Assembly (NCBI GenBank): GCA_946481585.1
Contig: CAMLOF010000020.1
Coordinates: 1 to 20,332 of the forward strand
Reading direction: 5' to 3'
Source: an uncultured Macromonas sp.
GTDB lineage: Bacteria > Pseudomonadota > Gammaproteobacteria > Burkholderiales > Burkholderiaceae
Length of the DNA stretch: 20,332 nucleotides
Below the pieces are notes generated by a model. It did no database searches. It was given only the letters and a program-made list of their open reading frames with translations, and was not told the origin of the DNA. A program made the translations under genes and the position numbers. How positions within the stretch are numbered: the stretch's first letter is position 1; the number at the start of each line of letters is the position of its first letter. Of this stretch, positions 1 through 8,407 are shown piece after piece.

Positions 1-522
1 GCCGTGCTCGACGCGCTGGCCAGCTTCAAAGGCGTGGGGCGGCGCTTCCAGCGCTATGGCGAAGCGGCGCTGCCCAGCGGCGGCACAGCCACGCTGGTGG
101 ACGATTACGGCCACCATCCTGTGGAAATGGCTGCCACCCTGTCTGCCGCGCGCGGCGCCTTCCCTGGCCGCCGTCTGGTGCTGGCCTTCCAGCCCCACCG
201 CTACACCCGCACGCGCGACTGTTTCGAGGATTTCGTCAAGGTCATCGGGCAGGCAGATGCTGTGCTGCTGTCCGAGGTCTATGCCGCTGGCGAGGCGCCG
301 ATCGTGGCGGCGGATGGCCGTGCGCTCACACGCGCCCTGCGCGTGGCGGGCAAGGTCGAGCCCGTGTTCGTGGACGACATCGCCGACATGCCCCAAGCCA
401 TTCTGGACAACGCACGCGACGGCGACGTTGTGCTGTGCATGGGCGCGGGCTCCATCGGTGCGGTGGCGGGTCAAGTGATCACCCTGGCGCAGGCCGGGGA
501 ACAGAAAGAGGTGAGCGCATGA
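1..522 (+). CDS. murC: UDP-N-acetylmuramate--L-alanine ligase, C-terminal part (cut by window start)
   Basis: This is the last 173 residues of MurC, the cytoplasmic ligase that adds L-alanine to UDP-MurNAc. The reading frame is open from base 1, so the gene starts upstream and roughly the first 300 residues (ATP-binding and UDP-binding parts) are missing. Visible here is the C-terminal ligase domain: the GVGRRFQR segment, the DDYGHHPVE motif and the [10 protein letters not shown] motif, all typical of MurC. The GTG at base 4 lies inside the domain and is not a true start. The stop codon overlaps the ddl start (ATGA at 519-522), so the two are translationally coupled within the dcw cluster. 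Identification is secure; only completeness is limited. Confidence 0.95.
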   Translation, partial: AVLDALASFKGVGRRFQRYGEAALPSGGTATLVDDYGHHPVEMAATLSAARGAFPGRRLVLAFQPHRYTRTRDCFEDFVKVIGQADAVLLSEVYAAGEAPIVAADGRALTRALRVAGKVEPVFVDDIADMPQAILDNARDGDVVLCMGAGSIGAVAGQVITLAQAGEQKEVSA

Positions 523-1496
523 GCGCCGATGTGAAGATCAATCCCCGCAGCCTGGGCAAGGTGGCGGTACTGATGGGCGGCTTCTCCGCCGAACGCGAAG
601 TCTCGCTGATGTCGGGCAACGGCGTGTTGCAGGCTTTGCTTGCGCAAGGCGTGGATGCACACGCTTTCGATCCCGCCGCGCGAGATTTGGGCGAACTCAA
701 GCGCGAGGGCTTTGCGCGCGCATTCATCACGCTGCACGGCCGCTTCGGGGAAGACGGCACCGTGCAGGGCGCCTTGGAGCTGATGGGTATTCCGTACACC
801 GGGCCTGGCGTGCTGGCTTCCAGCGTGGCCATGGACAAGGTCATGACCAAGCGCATCTGGCGCGCCGAAGGCTTGCCCACGCCCGACTGGCGCCAAGTGT
901 CCAGCGTTGAAGAAACCGTGGCGGCCTTTCAGGCCCTGGGCTCGCCCATGATCGTCAAGCCCGCGCGCGAAGGTTCCACCATCGGCCTGACCAAGGTCAC
1001 CGACACCGCGCAATGTGCCCAGGCCTACGCCCTGGCCGCGCAGCACGACCCCGAGGTGCTGTGCGAGCAGTTCATCAGCGGTGACGAGGTGACCTGCCCG
1101 GTGCTGGGCACGGGCGCCAGCGCCCGCTCGCTGCCGGTGATCCACATCGTGGCGCCGGGCGGCAACTACGACTACCAGAACAAGTACTTCACCGACGACA
1201 CCCGCTACATCGTCCCGTGCGACCTGCCCGCTGGCGAGGAGCCGGTGATCCAGGCGCTGGTGCTCAAGGCCTACCGCACGCTGGGTTGCCGTGGTTGGGC
1301 GCGTGCCGACGTGATGATCGACGCTGCCACCCGCAAGCCCTATCTGCTGGAGATCAACACTTCTCCCGGCATGACTGGTCATTCGTTGGTGCCCATGTCG
1401 GCGCGCGCCACGGGCATGAGCTACGAAGCCCTGTGCCTGCACGTGCTGGCCAGCGCCAGCCTGGACAACCCCCTGCCGTCGGCAAACGGAGCCTGA
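519..1496 (+). CDS. ddl: D-alanine--D-alanine ligase
   Basis: A 325-residue ATP-grasp enzyme that joins two D-alanines to make the dipeptide used by MurF in peptidoglycan precursor synthesis. Visible are the N-terminal [11 protein letters not shown] motif (about residues 20-30), the HGRFGEDG segment, the YDYQNKY substrate loop and the EINTSPGMT metal/phosphate motif (278-286). The length is close to that of E. coli DdlB. The ATG at 519 is chosen because it overlaps the murC stop, is preceded by an AGAGGTG ribosome binding site and places the glycine-rich motif at the expected distance. A longer in-frame start at 435 would lie inside murC and is rejected. ftsQ starts one base after its stop. 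Its position between murC and ftsQ matches the ddlB place in the dcw cluster. Confidence 0.96.
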   Translation: MSADVKINPRSLGKVAVLMGGFSAEREVSLMSGNGVLQALLAQGVDAHAFDPAARDLGELKREGFARAFITLHGRFGEDGTVQGALELMGIPYTGPGVLASSVAMDKVMTKRIWRAEGLPTPDWRQVSSVEETVAAFQALGSPMIVKPAREGSTIGLTKVTDTAQCAQAYALAAQHDPEVLCEQFISGDEVTCPVLGTGASARSLPVIHIVAPGGNYDYQNKYFTDDTRYIVPCDLPAGEEPVIQALVLKAYRTLGCRGWARADVMIDAATRKPYLLEINTSPGMTGHSLVPMSARATGMSYEALCLHVLASASLDNPLPSANGA

Positions 1497-1497
1497 C

Positions 1498-2286
1498 GTG
1501 GCCGATACCCCCGTCCTTCCCCTCGACGTGCGTCTCATGAACTGGGTGGCCAGCACCCTGTTCGTGGTCGCGTGCGTCCTGGGGTTGGGTGCTGGGGCCT
1601 GGTGGGTCGCCCGCCATCCGGCTTGGACGCTCGAGGGTATCTCCATAGAAGGCGACGTGACGCACCAGAACGTTGTGACCGTACGCGCACATCTCGCGTC
1701 CAGTCTGCACGGCAGCTTCCTCACACTCAATCTTCAAGACGTGCAAAAGCTGCTTGAAGATGTTCCCTGGGTGCGCCAGGCGGTGGTGCAGCGAACCTTC
1801 CCGAACCGCCTGACGGTGACGCTCGAAGAACACCGTCCTGTGGCCTGGTGGGGCGAAGCCGCCAGCGGTCGTCTTGTGAACGACAAGGGCGAGGTTTTCG
1901 AGGCCACTGCGGACGACTCACATGCCGACGAATGGAGCGAACTGGTGGGGCCAGATGGGCAGTCGGAGCGCGTTTACGCCTTCTACCAGCAGCTGCAACC
2001 GGTGTTTGACCGGATTGGCCGCGAGGTGCACCGCCTGGAACTGACCAGCCGTGGCAGCTGGCGCGCCGAGCTGGACAACGGTGCGCGCATTGAAATGGGC
2101 CGTGGCGACAACGAAGAGTTGCTGGCGCGAGTGCACACACTGGTGGCCACCGCCACGCAACTCACACACCGTTATGGTGGGCGCGACATCGAGTCCGCCG
2201 ACCTGCGTTACCCCAATGGCTACGCCGTGCGGCTGCGCGGCGTGACCACCCTGACAGAAGACAAGACCGGCAAACCCCGGAGTTAA
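1498..2286 (+). CDS. ftsQ: Cell division protein FtsQ
   Basis: A 262-residue bitopic inner-membrane protein of the divisome that links early Z-ring proteins to FtsB/FtsL and the septal synthase. The order is a short cytoplasmic N-terminus, one membrane segment at about residues 14-37 (LMNWVASTLFVVACVLG onward), a POTRA domain starting near WTLEGISIEGDV, and the FtsQ beta domain with the PWVRQAVVQRTFPNRL segment typical of the family. The start is GTG at 1498, one base after the ddl stop, which implies coupled translation. The C-terminus ends with a short basic tail. The function is family knowledge; the identity is well supported by sequence and by position between ddl and ftsA. Confidence 0.94.
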   Translation: MADTPVLPLDVRLMNWVASTLFVVACVLGLGAGAWWVARHPAWTLEGISIEGDVTHQNVVTVRAHLASSLHGSFLTLNLQDVQKLLEDVPWVRQAVVQRTFPNRLTVTLEEHRPVAWWGEAASGRLVNDKGEVFEATADDSHADEWSELVGPDGQSERVYAFYQQLQPVFDRIGREVHRLELTSRGSWRAELDNGARIEMGRGDNEELLARVHTLVATATQLTHRYGGRDIESADLRYPNGYAVRLRGVTTLTEDKTGKPRS

Positions 2287-2305
2287 ACCAGAGCACACAC
2301 GCATC

Positions 2306-3535
2306 ATGGCCAAGGAATACAAAGACATCGTGGTCGGACTCGACATCGGCACCGCCAAGATCATGGTGGTGGTCGCCGAAGTCCAGCAGGGAGGGCACCT
2401 GAAGCTGGCGGGCCTGGGCGTCGCGCCGAGCAATGGGCTCAAGCGTGGTGTGGTGGTCAACATCGACGCCACGGTGCAAAGCATCCAGCAGGCCTTGAAA
2501 GAGGCCGAGCTGATGGCGGACTGCCGCATCGGCCGCGTCTATACCGGCATCACCGGCAGCCACATCCGGGGCATCAACTCCAGCGGCATGGTGGCCATCA
2601 AGGACCGCGAGGTCACGCCCACCGACGTGGCGCGCGTCATCGAGACCGCCAAGGCCATCAACATCTCCACCGACCAGCGCCTGCTGCTGGTGGAGCCGCA
2701 GGAATTCATCATCGACGGGCAAGAGGTCAAGGAGCCCATCGGCATGAGCGGCATCCGCCTGGAGGCCAAGGTGCACATCGTCACCGGGGCGCAGGCTGCC
2801 GCCGAAAACATCATCAAGTGCGTGCGCCGCTGCGGGCTGGAGGTGGACCAGCTCATGCTCAACCCGCTGGCCGCCAGCCAGGCCGTGCTCACGGAAGACG
2901 AGAAGGAACTCGGCGTGGCGCTGGTGGACGTGGGCGCAGGCACTACGGACGTGGCGATCTTCCAGGGCGGTGCCATCCGCCACACGGCTGCCATCCCGAT
3001 CGCTGGCGACCTCATCACCAACGACATCGCCATGGCCTTGCGTACGCCCACCAAGGACGCCGAGGACATCAAGGTGGAAAGCGGCTGCGCCAAGCAACTG
3101 CTGGCCGATCCCGACCAGCAGGTCGAGGTGCCGGGCCTGGGCGACCGTGGGCCGCGCTTGCTCAGCCGTCAGGCCCTGGCGGGTGTGATCGAGCCGCGCG
3201 TGGAGGAAATCTTCGCGCTCGTGCAGCAAGTCATCCGCGAGTCGGGACATGAAGAACTGCTGTCGTCGGGCATTGTGCTCACCGGCGGCAGCGCCGTGAT
3301 GCCGGGCATGGTCGAGCTGGGTGAGGACATCTTCCTCAAGCCCGTGCGGCGCGGCATTCCCAAGTACGCCAGTGCGCTCAGCGACATGGTGGCCCAGCCT
3401 CGGGCGGCCACCGTCATGGGCCTGCTGGAAGAGGCGCGCCTGGCGCGCCTGCGCGGCCACAAGGTGGCGCAAAAGGCCGGTTCCATGGGCAACGCCCTGG
3501 GCCGTATCAAGGACTGGTTTGTGGGGAATTTCTGA
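2306..3535 (+). CDS. ftsA: Cell division protein FtsA
   Basis: A 409-residue actin-like ATPase that tethers FtsZ to the inner membrane and recruits later division proteins. The phosphate-1 motif is GLDIGTAKIMVV (about 11-22), the phosphate-2 motif VDVGAGTTDVAIF (207-219) and the adenosine motif GIVLTGGSAVMPG (322-334). The C-terminus (NALGRIKDWFVGNF) forms the amphipathic membrane-targeting helix expected of FtsA. The start ATG at 2306 is 19 bases after the ftsQ stop and has no strong ribosome binding site, so some translational coupling to ftsQ is possible. A 168-base gap follows before ftsZ. Confidence 0.96.
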   Translation: MAKEYKDIVVGLDIGTAKIMVVVAEVQQGGHLKLAGLGVAPSNGLKRGVVVNIDATVQSIQQALKEAELMADCRIGRVYTGITGSHIRGINSSGMVAIKDREVTPTDVARVIETAKAINISTDQRLLLVEPQEFIIDGQEVKEPIGMSGIRLEAKVHIVTGAQAAAENIIKCVRRCGLEVDQLMLNPLAASQAVLTEDEKELGVALVDVGAGTTDVAIFQGGAIRHTAAIPIAGDLITNDIAMALRTPTKDAEDIKVESGCAKQLLADPDQQVEVPGLGDRGPRLLSRQALAGVIEPRVEEIFALVQQVIRESGHEELLSSGIVLTGGSAVMPGMVELGEDIFLKPVRRGIPKYASALSDMVAQPRAATVMGLLEEARLARLRGHKVAQKAGSMGNALGRIKDWFVGNF

Positions 3536-3599
3536 TGAACAGACACCACCGCCCTCAGCGACGTTTCTCCACCGGTCCACGCGCAGGCGAGGCGCATGT

Positions 3600-3628
3600 G
3601 CGGCGCAGTCACGGCGCCAATGCGCCGC
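3600..3628 (+). other. Hairpin in the ftsA-ftsZ intergenic region
   Basis: GCGGCGCA (3600-3607) pairs perfectly with TGCGCCGC (3621-3628), leaving a 13-base loop that itself contains GGCGCC. It lies in the 168-base gap (3536-3703). There is no T-run after it, so it is not an ordinary intrinsic terminator. It may affect the ratio of ftsA to ftsZ expression, but that is inference. Confidence 0.4.
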
Positions 3629-3703
3629 CTGGATGACCCGGCACTCCCCCCGTTTTCAGCAAGCTTTCAGATTCACAGGTTCAAGGCATTCAAGGAGTTT
3701 CAA

Positions 3704-4951
3704 ATGAGCATCGAAATGATCGAGGTCGAAGAGTTCAACCGGGGCACGCAAATCAAGGTGATCGGCGTGGGCGGTGGCGGCAGCAACGCCGTTGAGCACA
3801 TGATCCAGAGCCACGTGCAGGGTGTGGAGTTCATCTGCGCCAACACCGACGCACAGGCACTGAGCAAGACCGCTGCACACCGCGTCATCCAACTGGGCCA
3901 GACCGGTCTGGGCGCAGGCAGCAAGCCCGAAAAAGGCCGCGAGGCTGCGCACATGGCCGAGGCAGACATCCGCAACGCCATCGATGGCGCACACATGCTC
4001 TTCATCACGGCGGGCATGGGCGGAGGCACCGGCACCGGCGCGGCCCCCGTCATTGCCAAGGTGGCCAAGGAAATGGGCATCCTCACCGTGGGCGTGGTGA
4101 CCAAGCCCTTCGACTGGGAAGGCGGCCGCCGCATGACCAATGCCGACGCAGGCCTGGCCGAGCTGGAAGCCAATGTCGACTCTCTGATCGTCGTGCTCAA
4201 TGACAAGCTGCTGGAAGTGCTGGGCGATGACATCACCCAGGACCAGGCCTTCGCCGAGGCCAACGACGTGCTGAAGAACGCCGTGGGCGGTATTGCCGAG
4301 ATCATCAACGTCGAGGCGCTGGTGAACGTGGACTTTGAAGACGTGCGCACCGTGATGGGCGAGCCCGGCAAGGCCATGATGGGCACCGCAGTGGCCAGCG
4401 GCCCGGACCGCGCGCGCATTGCCGCCGAGCAGGCCGTGGCCTGCCCGCTGCTGGAAGGCGTGGACATGAAGGGTGCCAAGGGCGTGCTGGTGCTGATCAG
4501 CGCCGCCAAAGGTTCGCTGAAGCTGAACGAGTCCAAGCTGGCCATGAACACCATCCGCGCCTTCGCCGCGCCGGACGCCCACGTGATCTACGGCACGGCC
4601 TACGATGAGTCGCTGGGCGACGCCATCCGCGTTACCGTCGTGGCCACCGGCCTGAACCGCGCGGGCTCCCGCCAGCCGCTGACCGTTGTGCAGTCGCCTG
4701 CCCAGGGCCTGCGTACCGGTACCGACAACATGCCCTTCATCCCGACGCTGAACCAGGCAGTGGGCAGCTCCGGCCTGGCACAGGCCGTGGGGATGGGTCA
4801 GGCGCAGCCCGCCATGGGTGGCAACCCCGCTGTGCCCAGCGTGTGGCGCACCCGCGACCGCACCTCCGCTGCGGCCAAGGTGGACGCACTGTCTTCCGGC
4901 GGCATGGACGACTTCGAGATCCCAGCCTTCCTGCGCAAACAAGCGGATTGA
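3704..4951 (+). CDS. ftsZ: Cell division protein FtsZ
   Basis: A 415-residue tubulin-like GTPase that polymerises into the Z ring at midcell. Visible are the N-terminal IKVIGVGGGGSNAV motif (17-30), the tubulin signature GGGTGTG (106-112), the T7 synergy loop NVDFED (208-213) and a Gly/Pro-rich linker. The conserved C-terminal peptide FEIPAFLRKQAD binds FtsA and other partners. The ATG at 3704 is chosen because AAGGAG sits 6 bases upstream and homologues start near this point. An in-frame start at 3596 would add 36 residues without family similarity. The stop codon lies inside a large hairpin (4946-4993). Confidence 0.97.
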   Translation: MSIEMIEVEEFNRGTQIKVIGVGGGGSNAVEHMIQSHVQGVEFICANTDAQALSKTAAHRVIQLGQTGLGAGSKPEKGREAAHMAEADIRNAIDGAHMLFITAGMGGGTGTGAAPVIAKVAKEMGILTVGVVTKPFDWEGGRRMTNADAGLAELEANVDSLIVVLNDKLLEVLGDDITQDQAFAEANDVLKNAVGGIAEIINVEALVNVDFEDVRTVMGEPGKAMMGTAVASGPDRARIAAEQAVACPLLEGVDMKGAKGVLVLISAAKGSLKLNESKLAMNTIRAFAAPDAHVIYGTAYDESLGDAIRVTVVATGLNRAGSRQPLTVVQSPAQGLRTGTDNMPFIPTLNQAVGSSGLAQAVGMGQAQPAMGGNPAVPSVWRTRDRTSAAAKVDALSSGGMDDFEIPAFLRKQAD

Positions 4952-4993
4952 GGGGTGTAAAGCGTACTCGCTACGCTTTCCATCCCCTCAATC
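4946..4993 (+). other. Two-part inverted repeat spanning the ftsZ stop codon
   Basis: The outer stem GATTGAGGGG (4946-4955) is the exact complement of CCCCTCAATC (4984-4993). The inner stem AAAGCGT (4959-4965) pairs with ACGCTTT (4973-4979) around a 7-base loop, and an internal bulge of 3 and 4 bases separates the two stems. The ftsZ TGA (4949-4951) is within the outer stem. The following bases (GGCTTTCTCTATTTGGG) contain no uninterrupted T-run, so a classical terminator is doubtful. An mRNA-stabilising or processing structure, or a dispersed REP-like element, are alternatives. Confidence 0.6.
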
Positions 4994-5025
4994 GGCTTTC
5001 TCTATTTGGGAGATTGCCGTTCTCT

Positions 5026-5055
5026 TCAGCAGAGTCGGCGTTGAAAAACTAAAAT
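5026..5055 (+). promoter_or_regulatory. Possible lpxC promoter
   Basis: TAAAAT at 5050-5055 resembles a -10 element, with a poor -35 candidate TCAGCA at 5026-5031 (18-base spacer). The lpxC ATG begins 8 bases after the hexamer, so transcription would start at or next to the start codon. No ribosome binding site is visible before the ATG, consistent with a leaderless message. The -35 match is weak. Confidence 0.35.
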
Positions 5056-5062
5056 CGGCAGC

Positions 5063-5986
5063 ATGATTGCGCAACGTACCCTCAAAACCCTGACCAAAGC
5101 TGTCGGCGTGGGCCTGCACAGCGGTCAACGGGTGGAGTTGACGTTGCGCCCTGCCGCGCCGGACACGGGCATCGTCTTCCGCAGGGTGGATCTGCCCGAA
5201 CCGGTGGACATCCCGGTCAACGCCACGGCTGTATCAGACACACGGCTGGCGTCCACCATCTCCAACGGTGGTGCCAAGGTGCACACCATCGAGCACCTGA
5301 TGAGTGCCTGTGCCGGCCTGGGGATCGACAACCTCATCATCGACATCACCGCCGAGGAAGTCCCCATCCTCGACGGTTCTGCGGCGTCTTTCGTCTACCT
5401 TATTCAGAGCGCGGGTATCGAACTGCAGAAGGCGCCCAAGCGCTTCATCCGTGTCGTGCAGCCTGTGGAGGTGCGCGAAGGCGAGGGCCGTAACCTCAAG
5501 TGGGCGCGGCTGGACCCGTACCACGGTTACAAGCTGAGCTTCGAGATCGAGTTCGACCACCCGGCGGTCAACGCCACCGGCCAGCGCGTGGAGTTCGACC
5601 TGGGCACCGGCCAGTACGCCCGTGAAATTGCACGCGCCCGCACCTTCGGCTTCACCCGCGACGTGGAGATGATGCGCTCGCACGGCTTGGCGCTGGGCGG
5701 CGGGCTGGACAACGCCATCGTCATGGACGACGTCAAGGTGCTCAACGCCGACGGCCTGCGCTACCAGGACGAGTTCGTCAAGCACAAGATCCTGGACGCC
5801 ATGGGCGATCTGTACATCGTCGGCAAGCCGCTGCTGGCGGCTTACAGCGCATTCCGTTCTGGCCACGCCATGAACAACCAGTTGCTGCGTGCCTTGCTGG
5901 CCAAGCCTGAGGCCTACGAAATCGTCACCTTCGAGCAGGACAGCCGCGCACCCAAGGGCTTTGCCCAGCCGGTGCCCGCGTGGTGA
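5063..5986 (+). CDS. lpxC: UDP-3-O-acyl-N-acetylglucosamine deacetylase
   Basis: A 307-residue zinc amidase catalysing the committed step of lipid A synthesis, removal of the N-acetyl group from UDP-3-O-acyl-GlcNAc in the cytoplasm. The start MIAQRTLK followed by the GVGLHSG motif is characteristic. Zinc ligands are visible as H78 (in TIEHL, with catalytic base E77), H241 and D245 (in [13 protein letters not shown]), and the general-acid histidine as H268 (RSGHAMNN). The length matches the family. It follows ftsZ after a 111-base gap holding a hairpin and a TAAAAT box. No Shine-Dalgarno sequence precedes the ATG. Confidence 0.96.
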   Translation: MIAQRTLKTLTKAVGVGLHSGQRVELTLRPAAPDTGIVFRRVDLPEPVDIPVNATAVSDTRLASTISNGGAKVHTIEHLMSACAGLGIDNLIIDITAEEVPILDGSAASFVYLIQSAGIELQKAPKRFIRVVQPVEVREGEGRNLKWARLDPYHGYKLSFEIEFDHPAVNATGQRVEFDLGTGQYAREIARARTFGFTRDVEMMRSHGLALGGGLDNAIVMDDVKVLNADGLRYQDEFVKHKILDAMGDLYIVGKPLLAAYSAFRSGHAMNNQLLRALLAKPEAYEIVTFEQDSRAPKGFAQPVPAW

Positions 5987-6014
5987 TCACGGTCCGCCCT
6001 GCACGCGCGCGAAC

Positions 6015-6191
6015 ATGCTGATCTTCCGCTTCCTCATGTTCTTCCTGCTGGGCTCGTCGTCCCTGTGCTTTGTGTTCTACCTGGGCACAGGGCGGCCGTA
6101 CTTCTGCCGCTGGGGCATCGTCATCCTCAAGTGGACGTTGATTGCCGCGCTCGCCTTCTTCGCGGTGCTGGCGCTGGAACGCATCGTCTGA
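6015..6191 (+). CDS. Small two-helix membrane protein downstream of lpxC
   Basis: A 58-residue hydrophobic protein starting at ATG 6015, 28 bases after the lpxC stop. It has two predicted membrane segments: LIFRFLMFFLLGSSSLCFVF near the N-terminus, and WGIVILKWTLIAALAFFAV leading to a C-terminal ERIV. A short loop with GTGRPYFCRWG joins them. A longer in-frame start would lie within lpxC and add residues unlike a membrane protein. Similar short proteins in related bacteria are familiar to me as hypotheticals, but I know no function. It is probably co-transcribed with lpxC and ends 26 bases before the convergent ruvC. Confidence 0.75.
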   Translation: MLIFRFLMFFLLGSSSLCFVFYLGTGRPYFCRWGIVILKWTLIAALAFFAVLALERIV

Positions 6192-6217
6192 CGCCGTTTG
6201 GGCGCCAGCAACACCTC

Positions 6218-6766
6218 TCAGTACATCCTGCCGTCGCGGTACACCGCGTGGGTGCGCGCCTGCGACTTGCTCACCTGGTTGATGGCTTGTGTGGTGCGCG
6301 CTACTTGCGCGTGCGTGATGCACAAGCCCAGAGCGTCGGCGGCATCCTTGCCGGGCAGGCCAGGCAGTTGCAGCAGGCGTTTCACCATCTCCTGCACCTG
6401 TGGCTTGGCGGCCTTGCCGTAGCCCACCACGGCCTTCTTCAACTGCAGAGCGGTGTATTCGCTCACCGGCAGCCCGTTGGCCACCAGGGCGGTCAGGCAG
6501 CAGCCGCGCGCCTGGCCCAGCAGCAGCGTAGCCTGGGGGTTCACGTTCACGAACACAATCTCGCACGCCGCCACCGTGGGCTGGTAGCGCTTCACCACTT
6601 CCGTGATGCCGTTGAAGATCACGCCCAACCGCTCGGGCAGCAGTGCGCCTTCATCTGGCCGGGTGCGTATGGTGCCGCTGGCCACGTAGCTCAGGCGTGC
6701 GCCTTCCACGTCCACCACGCCAAAGCCGGTGGCCTGCAGGCCGGGGTCGATGCCAAGAATGCGCAT
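6218..6766 (-). CDS. ruvC: Crossover junction endodeoxyribonuclease RuvC
   Basis: A 182-residue Holliday-junction resolvase that cuts four-way junctions after RuvAB branch migration. Acidic catalytic residues are D7 in RILGIDPG, E69 in AACEIVFVN, and D141 and D144 in GKDAADALG, the expected RNase-H-like arrangement. The start at 6766 places D7 correctly; an in-frame longer start at 6826 overlaps mtgA and adds 20 unrelated residues. It lies 28 bases downstream of mtgA on the same strand. ruvA and ruvB are not in this window. A TACAAA box (6773-6778 on the complementary strand) ends 6 bases before the ATG and there is no ribosome binding site, so it may also be transcribed separately. Confidence 0.95.
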   Translation of the reverse strand: MRILGIDPGLQATGFGVVDVEGARLSYVASGTIRTRPDEGALLPERLGVIFNGITEVVKRYQPTVAACEIVFVNVNPQATLLLGQARGCCLTALVANGLPVSEYTALQLKKAVVGYGKAAKPQVQEMVKRLLQLPGLPGKDAADALGLCITHAQVARTTQAINQVSKSQARTHAVYRDGRMY

Positions 6767-6794
6767 GTCGTGTTTGTAGCAGACGGCGCGCTTT

Positions 6795-7550
6795 TCAGGG
6801 CAACTGAACGTCACCCATGCGGGCAACGATGGTGCTGGCGCGCCCGGTCAGGTAACCAGAATTCATGCGGTCCTCGAAGCGCTTGGGGGCGGGCAGCATC
6901 ACGGCCAGCCTGGCGGCTTCGTAGGCGCTCAACTGACGTGCCGATTTCTTGAAGTAACGCTGGGCTGCGGCCTCGGCGCCAAACACGCCTTCGCCCCATT
7001 CCACGCTGTTCAGGTAGATCTCCAGAATGCGCTCCTTGCTCAGCAAGACTTCCAACGTCAGGGCCAGCAGCAGTTCCTGTCCTTTGCGCAGCATGTTCCG
7101 CTCGCCCGAAAGCATCAGGTTCTTGGCCAGTTGCTGTGTGATGGTGGAGCCCCCTATGATGCGCGCCGGGCGCACCTGGCTGGGGTGTTTGGCTTGTGCT
7201 GCTCGGCGTTCGGCCTGTGCAATGCGGCGTGCGTTCTTTTCCCAGGCAGACTGTATGGCCTCCCAGTCCACACCGCCGTGGGACACAAAGGTGGCGTCTT
7301 CCGATGCAATCACCGCGCGTTTGAGGTGGGGCGATATCTGGCCGTAGTCCACCCACTGTTGCGACCAGGTGAAACGGCCGTCGCCTTGCAGGAGCTGCCA
7401 CGCCTCGGAGCGTTGGAACGCGGTGCTCTGTGGCGCCAACACAGCCATCAACGCTATACGTCCCACAAAGAATATCTGCAGTGCCACGCCAGCCAGCACG
7501 AGCCAGCCAGCCCATCCCAACAGGGCGCTCAACACACCTTTCTTCTTCAT
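6795..7550 (-). CDS. mtgA: Monofunctional biosynthetic peptidoglycan transglycosylase
   Basis: A 251-residue membrane-anchored GT51 enzyme that polymerises lipid II into glycan strands without a transpeptidase domain. One N-terminal membrane helix (about residues 8-38) is followed by the GT51 motifs [11 protein letters not shown] (catalytic E84), [13 protein letters not shown] (133-145), RKGQE (155-159) and [16 protein letters not shown] (176-191). A linker at about 105-130 is rich in Ala, Arg and Gln. The ATG at 7550 overlaps the stop of the upstream TonB-like gene (ATGA), so translation is coupled. In several Burkholderiales I recall aroE next to mtgA; no aroE is present here. Confidence 0.95.
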   Translation of the reverse strand: MKKKGVLSALLGWAGWLVLAGVALQIFFVGRIALMAVLAPQSTAFQRSEAWQLLQGDGRFTWSQQWVDYGQISPHLKRAVIASEDATFVSHGGVDWEAIQSAWEKNARRIAQAERRAAQAKHPSQVRPARIIGGSTITQQLAKNLMLSGERNMLRKGQELLLALTLEVLLSKERILEIYLNSVEWGEGVFGAEAAAQRYFKKSARQLSAYEAARLAVMLPAPKRFEDRMNSGYLTGRASTIVARMGDVQLP

Positions 7551-8398
7551 TGGGTGCTCAACTGCGTTTGCAAGGTTTCGTCTCGTGTGAAGCGAAAGCG
7601 CGACACCACCACGATCTGGTCTGCACGGCGGCGCATGGCTTCGTTGAAACGGCCAAAATTCAAGCCACGAACAATGGCTTGTGCCCGGTTGTCCAGCACG
7701 TTCTGCCCCGAACCCTGAACTACCTCGGTATCCAGCACTTTGCCGTCGTGGTTCACGGTGATCACCATGGTCAATTCGCCATACAGCTTGCGCCCGGCAA
7801 TTTCGGGGAAGTTCGCGGTGCCCCGTTCTTCAATGCGCCTGCGAAGTTCGTCGTAGTAGACGGCGTAGACCTCTTCGCGCGTGGCAGGGCTGATGTAGCG
7901 CTTGCGCGGGCGGGCGTTTTCTTCGTTGATGCGCTTTTCGATCTCGGCCAGCACTTTTACCAGGGCTTGTCGCTTGCGCTCCCGCTCTTCGGTATCGGGT
8001 TGAGCCTGCGCATTCGGGTCGGGCGGGGGCATGCTCGCCAACTGTTTGCGCAGTTGCGCCAGCAGCCGGTTCTGCTGTTCCTTCATGGCTTCGATGCGCC
8101 GCTCTTCCTCTTCCAGTGCGTCACCCAACCGCGCCTGAGGTGAAGGAGGGAGGGGGGAGGTGGCGCGGCCACGTTCTGCCTCGCCACCACCAGCCAGACT
8201 GGCCTGGGCAATCGCTTGCGCCTTGGTGGGCTTTTCGTCACTGCGGGCGTTGACGAGTACCACCTCCAGCGGCGTGTCCTGGAACACCCTGTTGTAGGCC
8301 TGTGGCGCCACAAAACGCACCGTCAACAGGGCAGCGTGCGCCAGCACAGACACCGCCAGAGCGATCTGCAGGGTGCTGAGTCGGCGCAGGAAGTTCAC
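7547..8398 (-). CDS. TonB C-terminal-like envelope protein
   Basis: A 283-residue protein with an N-terminal membrane anchor (about residues 8-30, LQIALAVSVLAHAALLTV). A long charged, probably coiled-coil section follows (about 90-155, rich in Glu, Arg and Gln), with a proline-rich patch (SPLPPSP, MPPPDP). The C-terminal domain resembles the TonB/TolA family, with the stretches YYDELRRRIEERGTANFPE, GELTMVITVNHDGKV and VVSRFRF. This suggests a periplasm-spanning protein, but no ExbB/ExbD partner is nearby and the partner is unknown. The start is GTG at 8398; an in-frame TAA lies just upstream, so no longer form is possible. It follows the RNB gene by 9 bases and overlaps mtgA. Confidence 0.8.
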   Translation of the reverse strand: MNFLRRLSTLQIALAVSVLAHAALLTVRFVAPQAYNRVFQDTPLEVVLVNARSDEKPTKAQAIAQASLAGGGEAERGRATSPLPPSPQARLGDALEEEERRIEAMKEQQNRLLAQLRKQLASMPPPDPNAQAQPDTEERERKRQALVKVLAEIEKRINEENARPRKRYISPATREEVYAVYYDELRRRIEERGTANFPEIAGRKLYGELTMVITVNHDGKVLDTEVVQGSGQNVLDNRAQAIVRGLNFGRFNEAMRRRADQIVVVSRFRFTRDETLQTQLSTQ

Positions 8399-8407
8399 GG
8401 CGTCAAA

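Noticed and set aside
2162..4942. Long open frames on the minus strand opposite ftsA and ftsZ (472 and 428 codons).
   Set aside because: They lie fully across well-supported genes, have His/Ala/Gly/Arg-rich unnatural composition and no motifs; antisense open frames are expected in GC-rich coding DNA.
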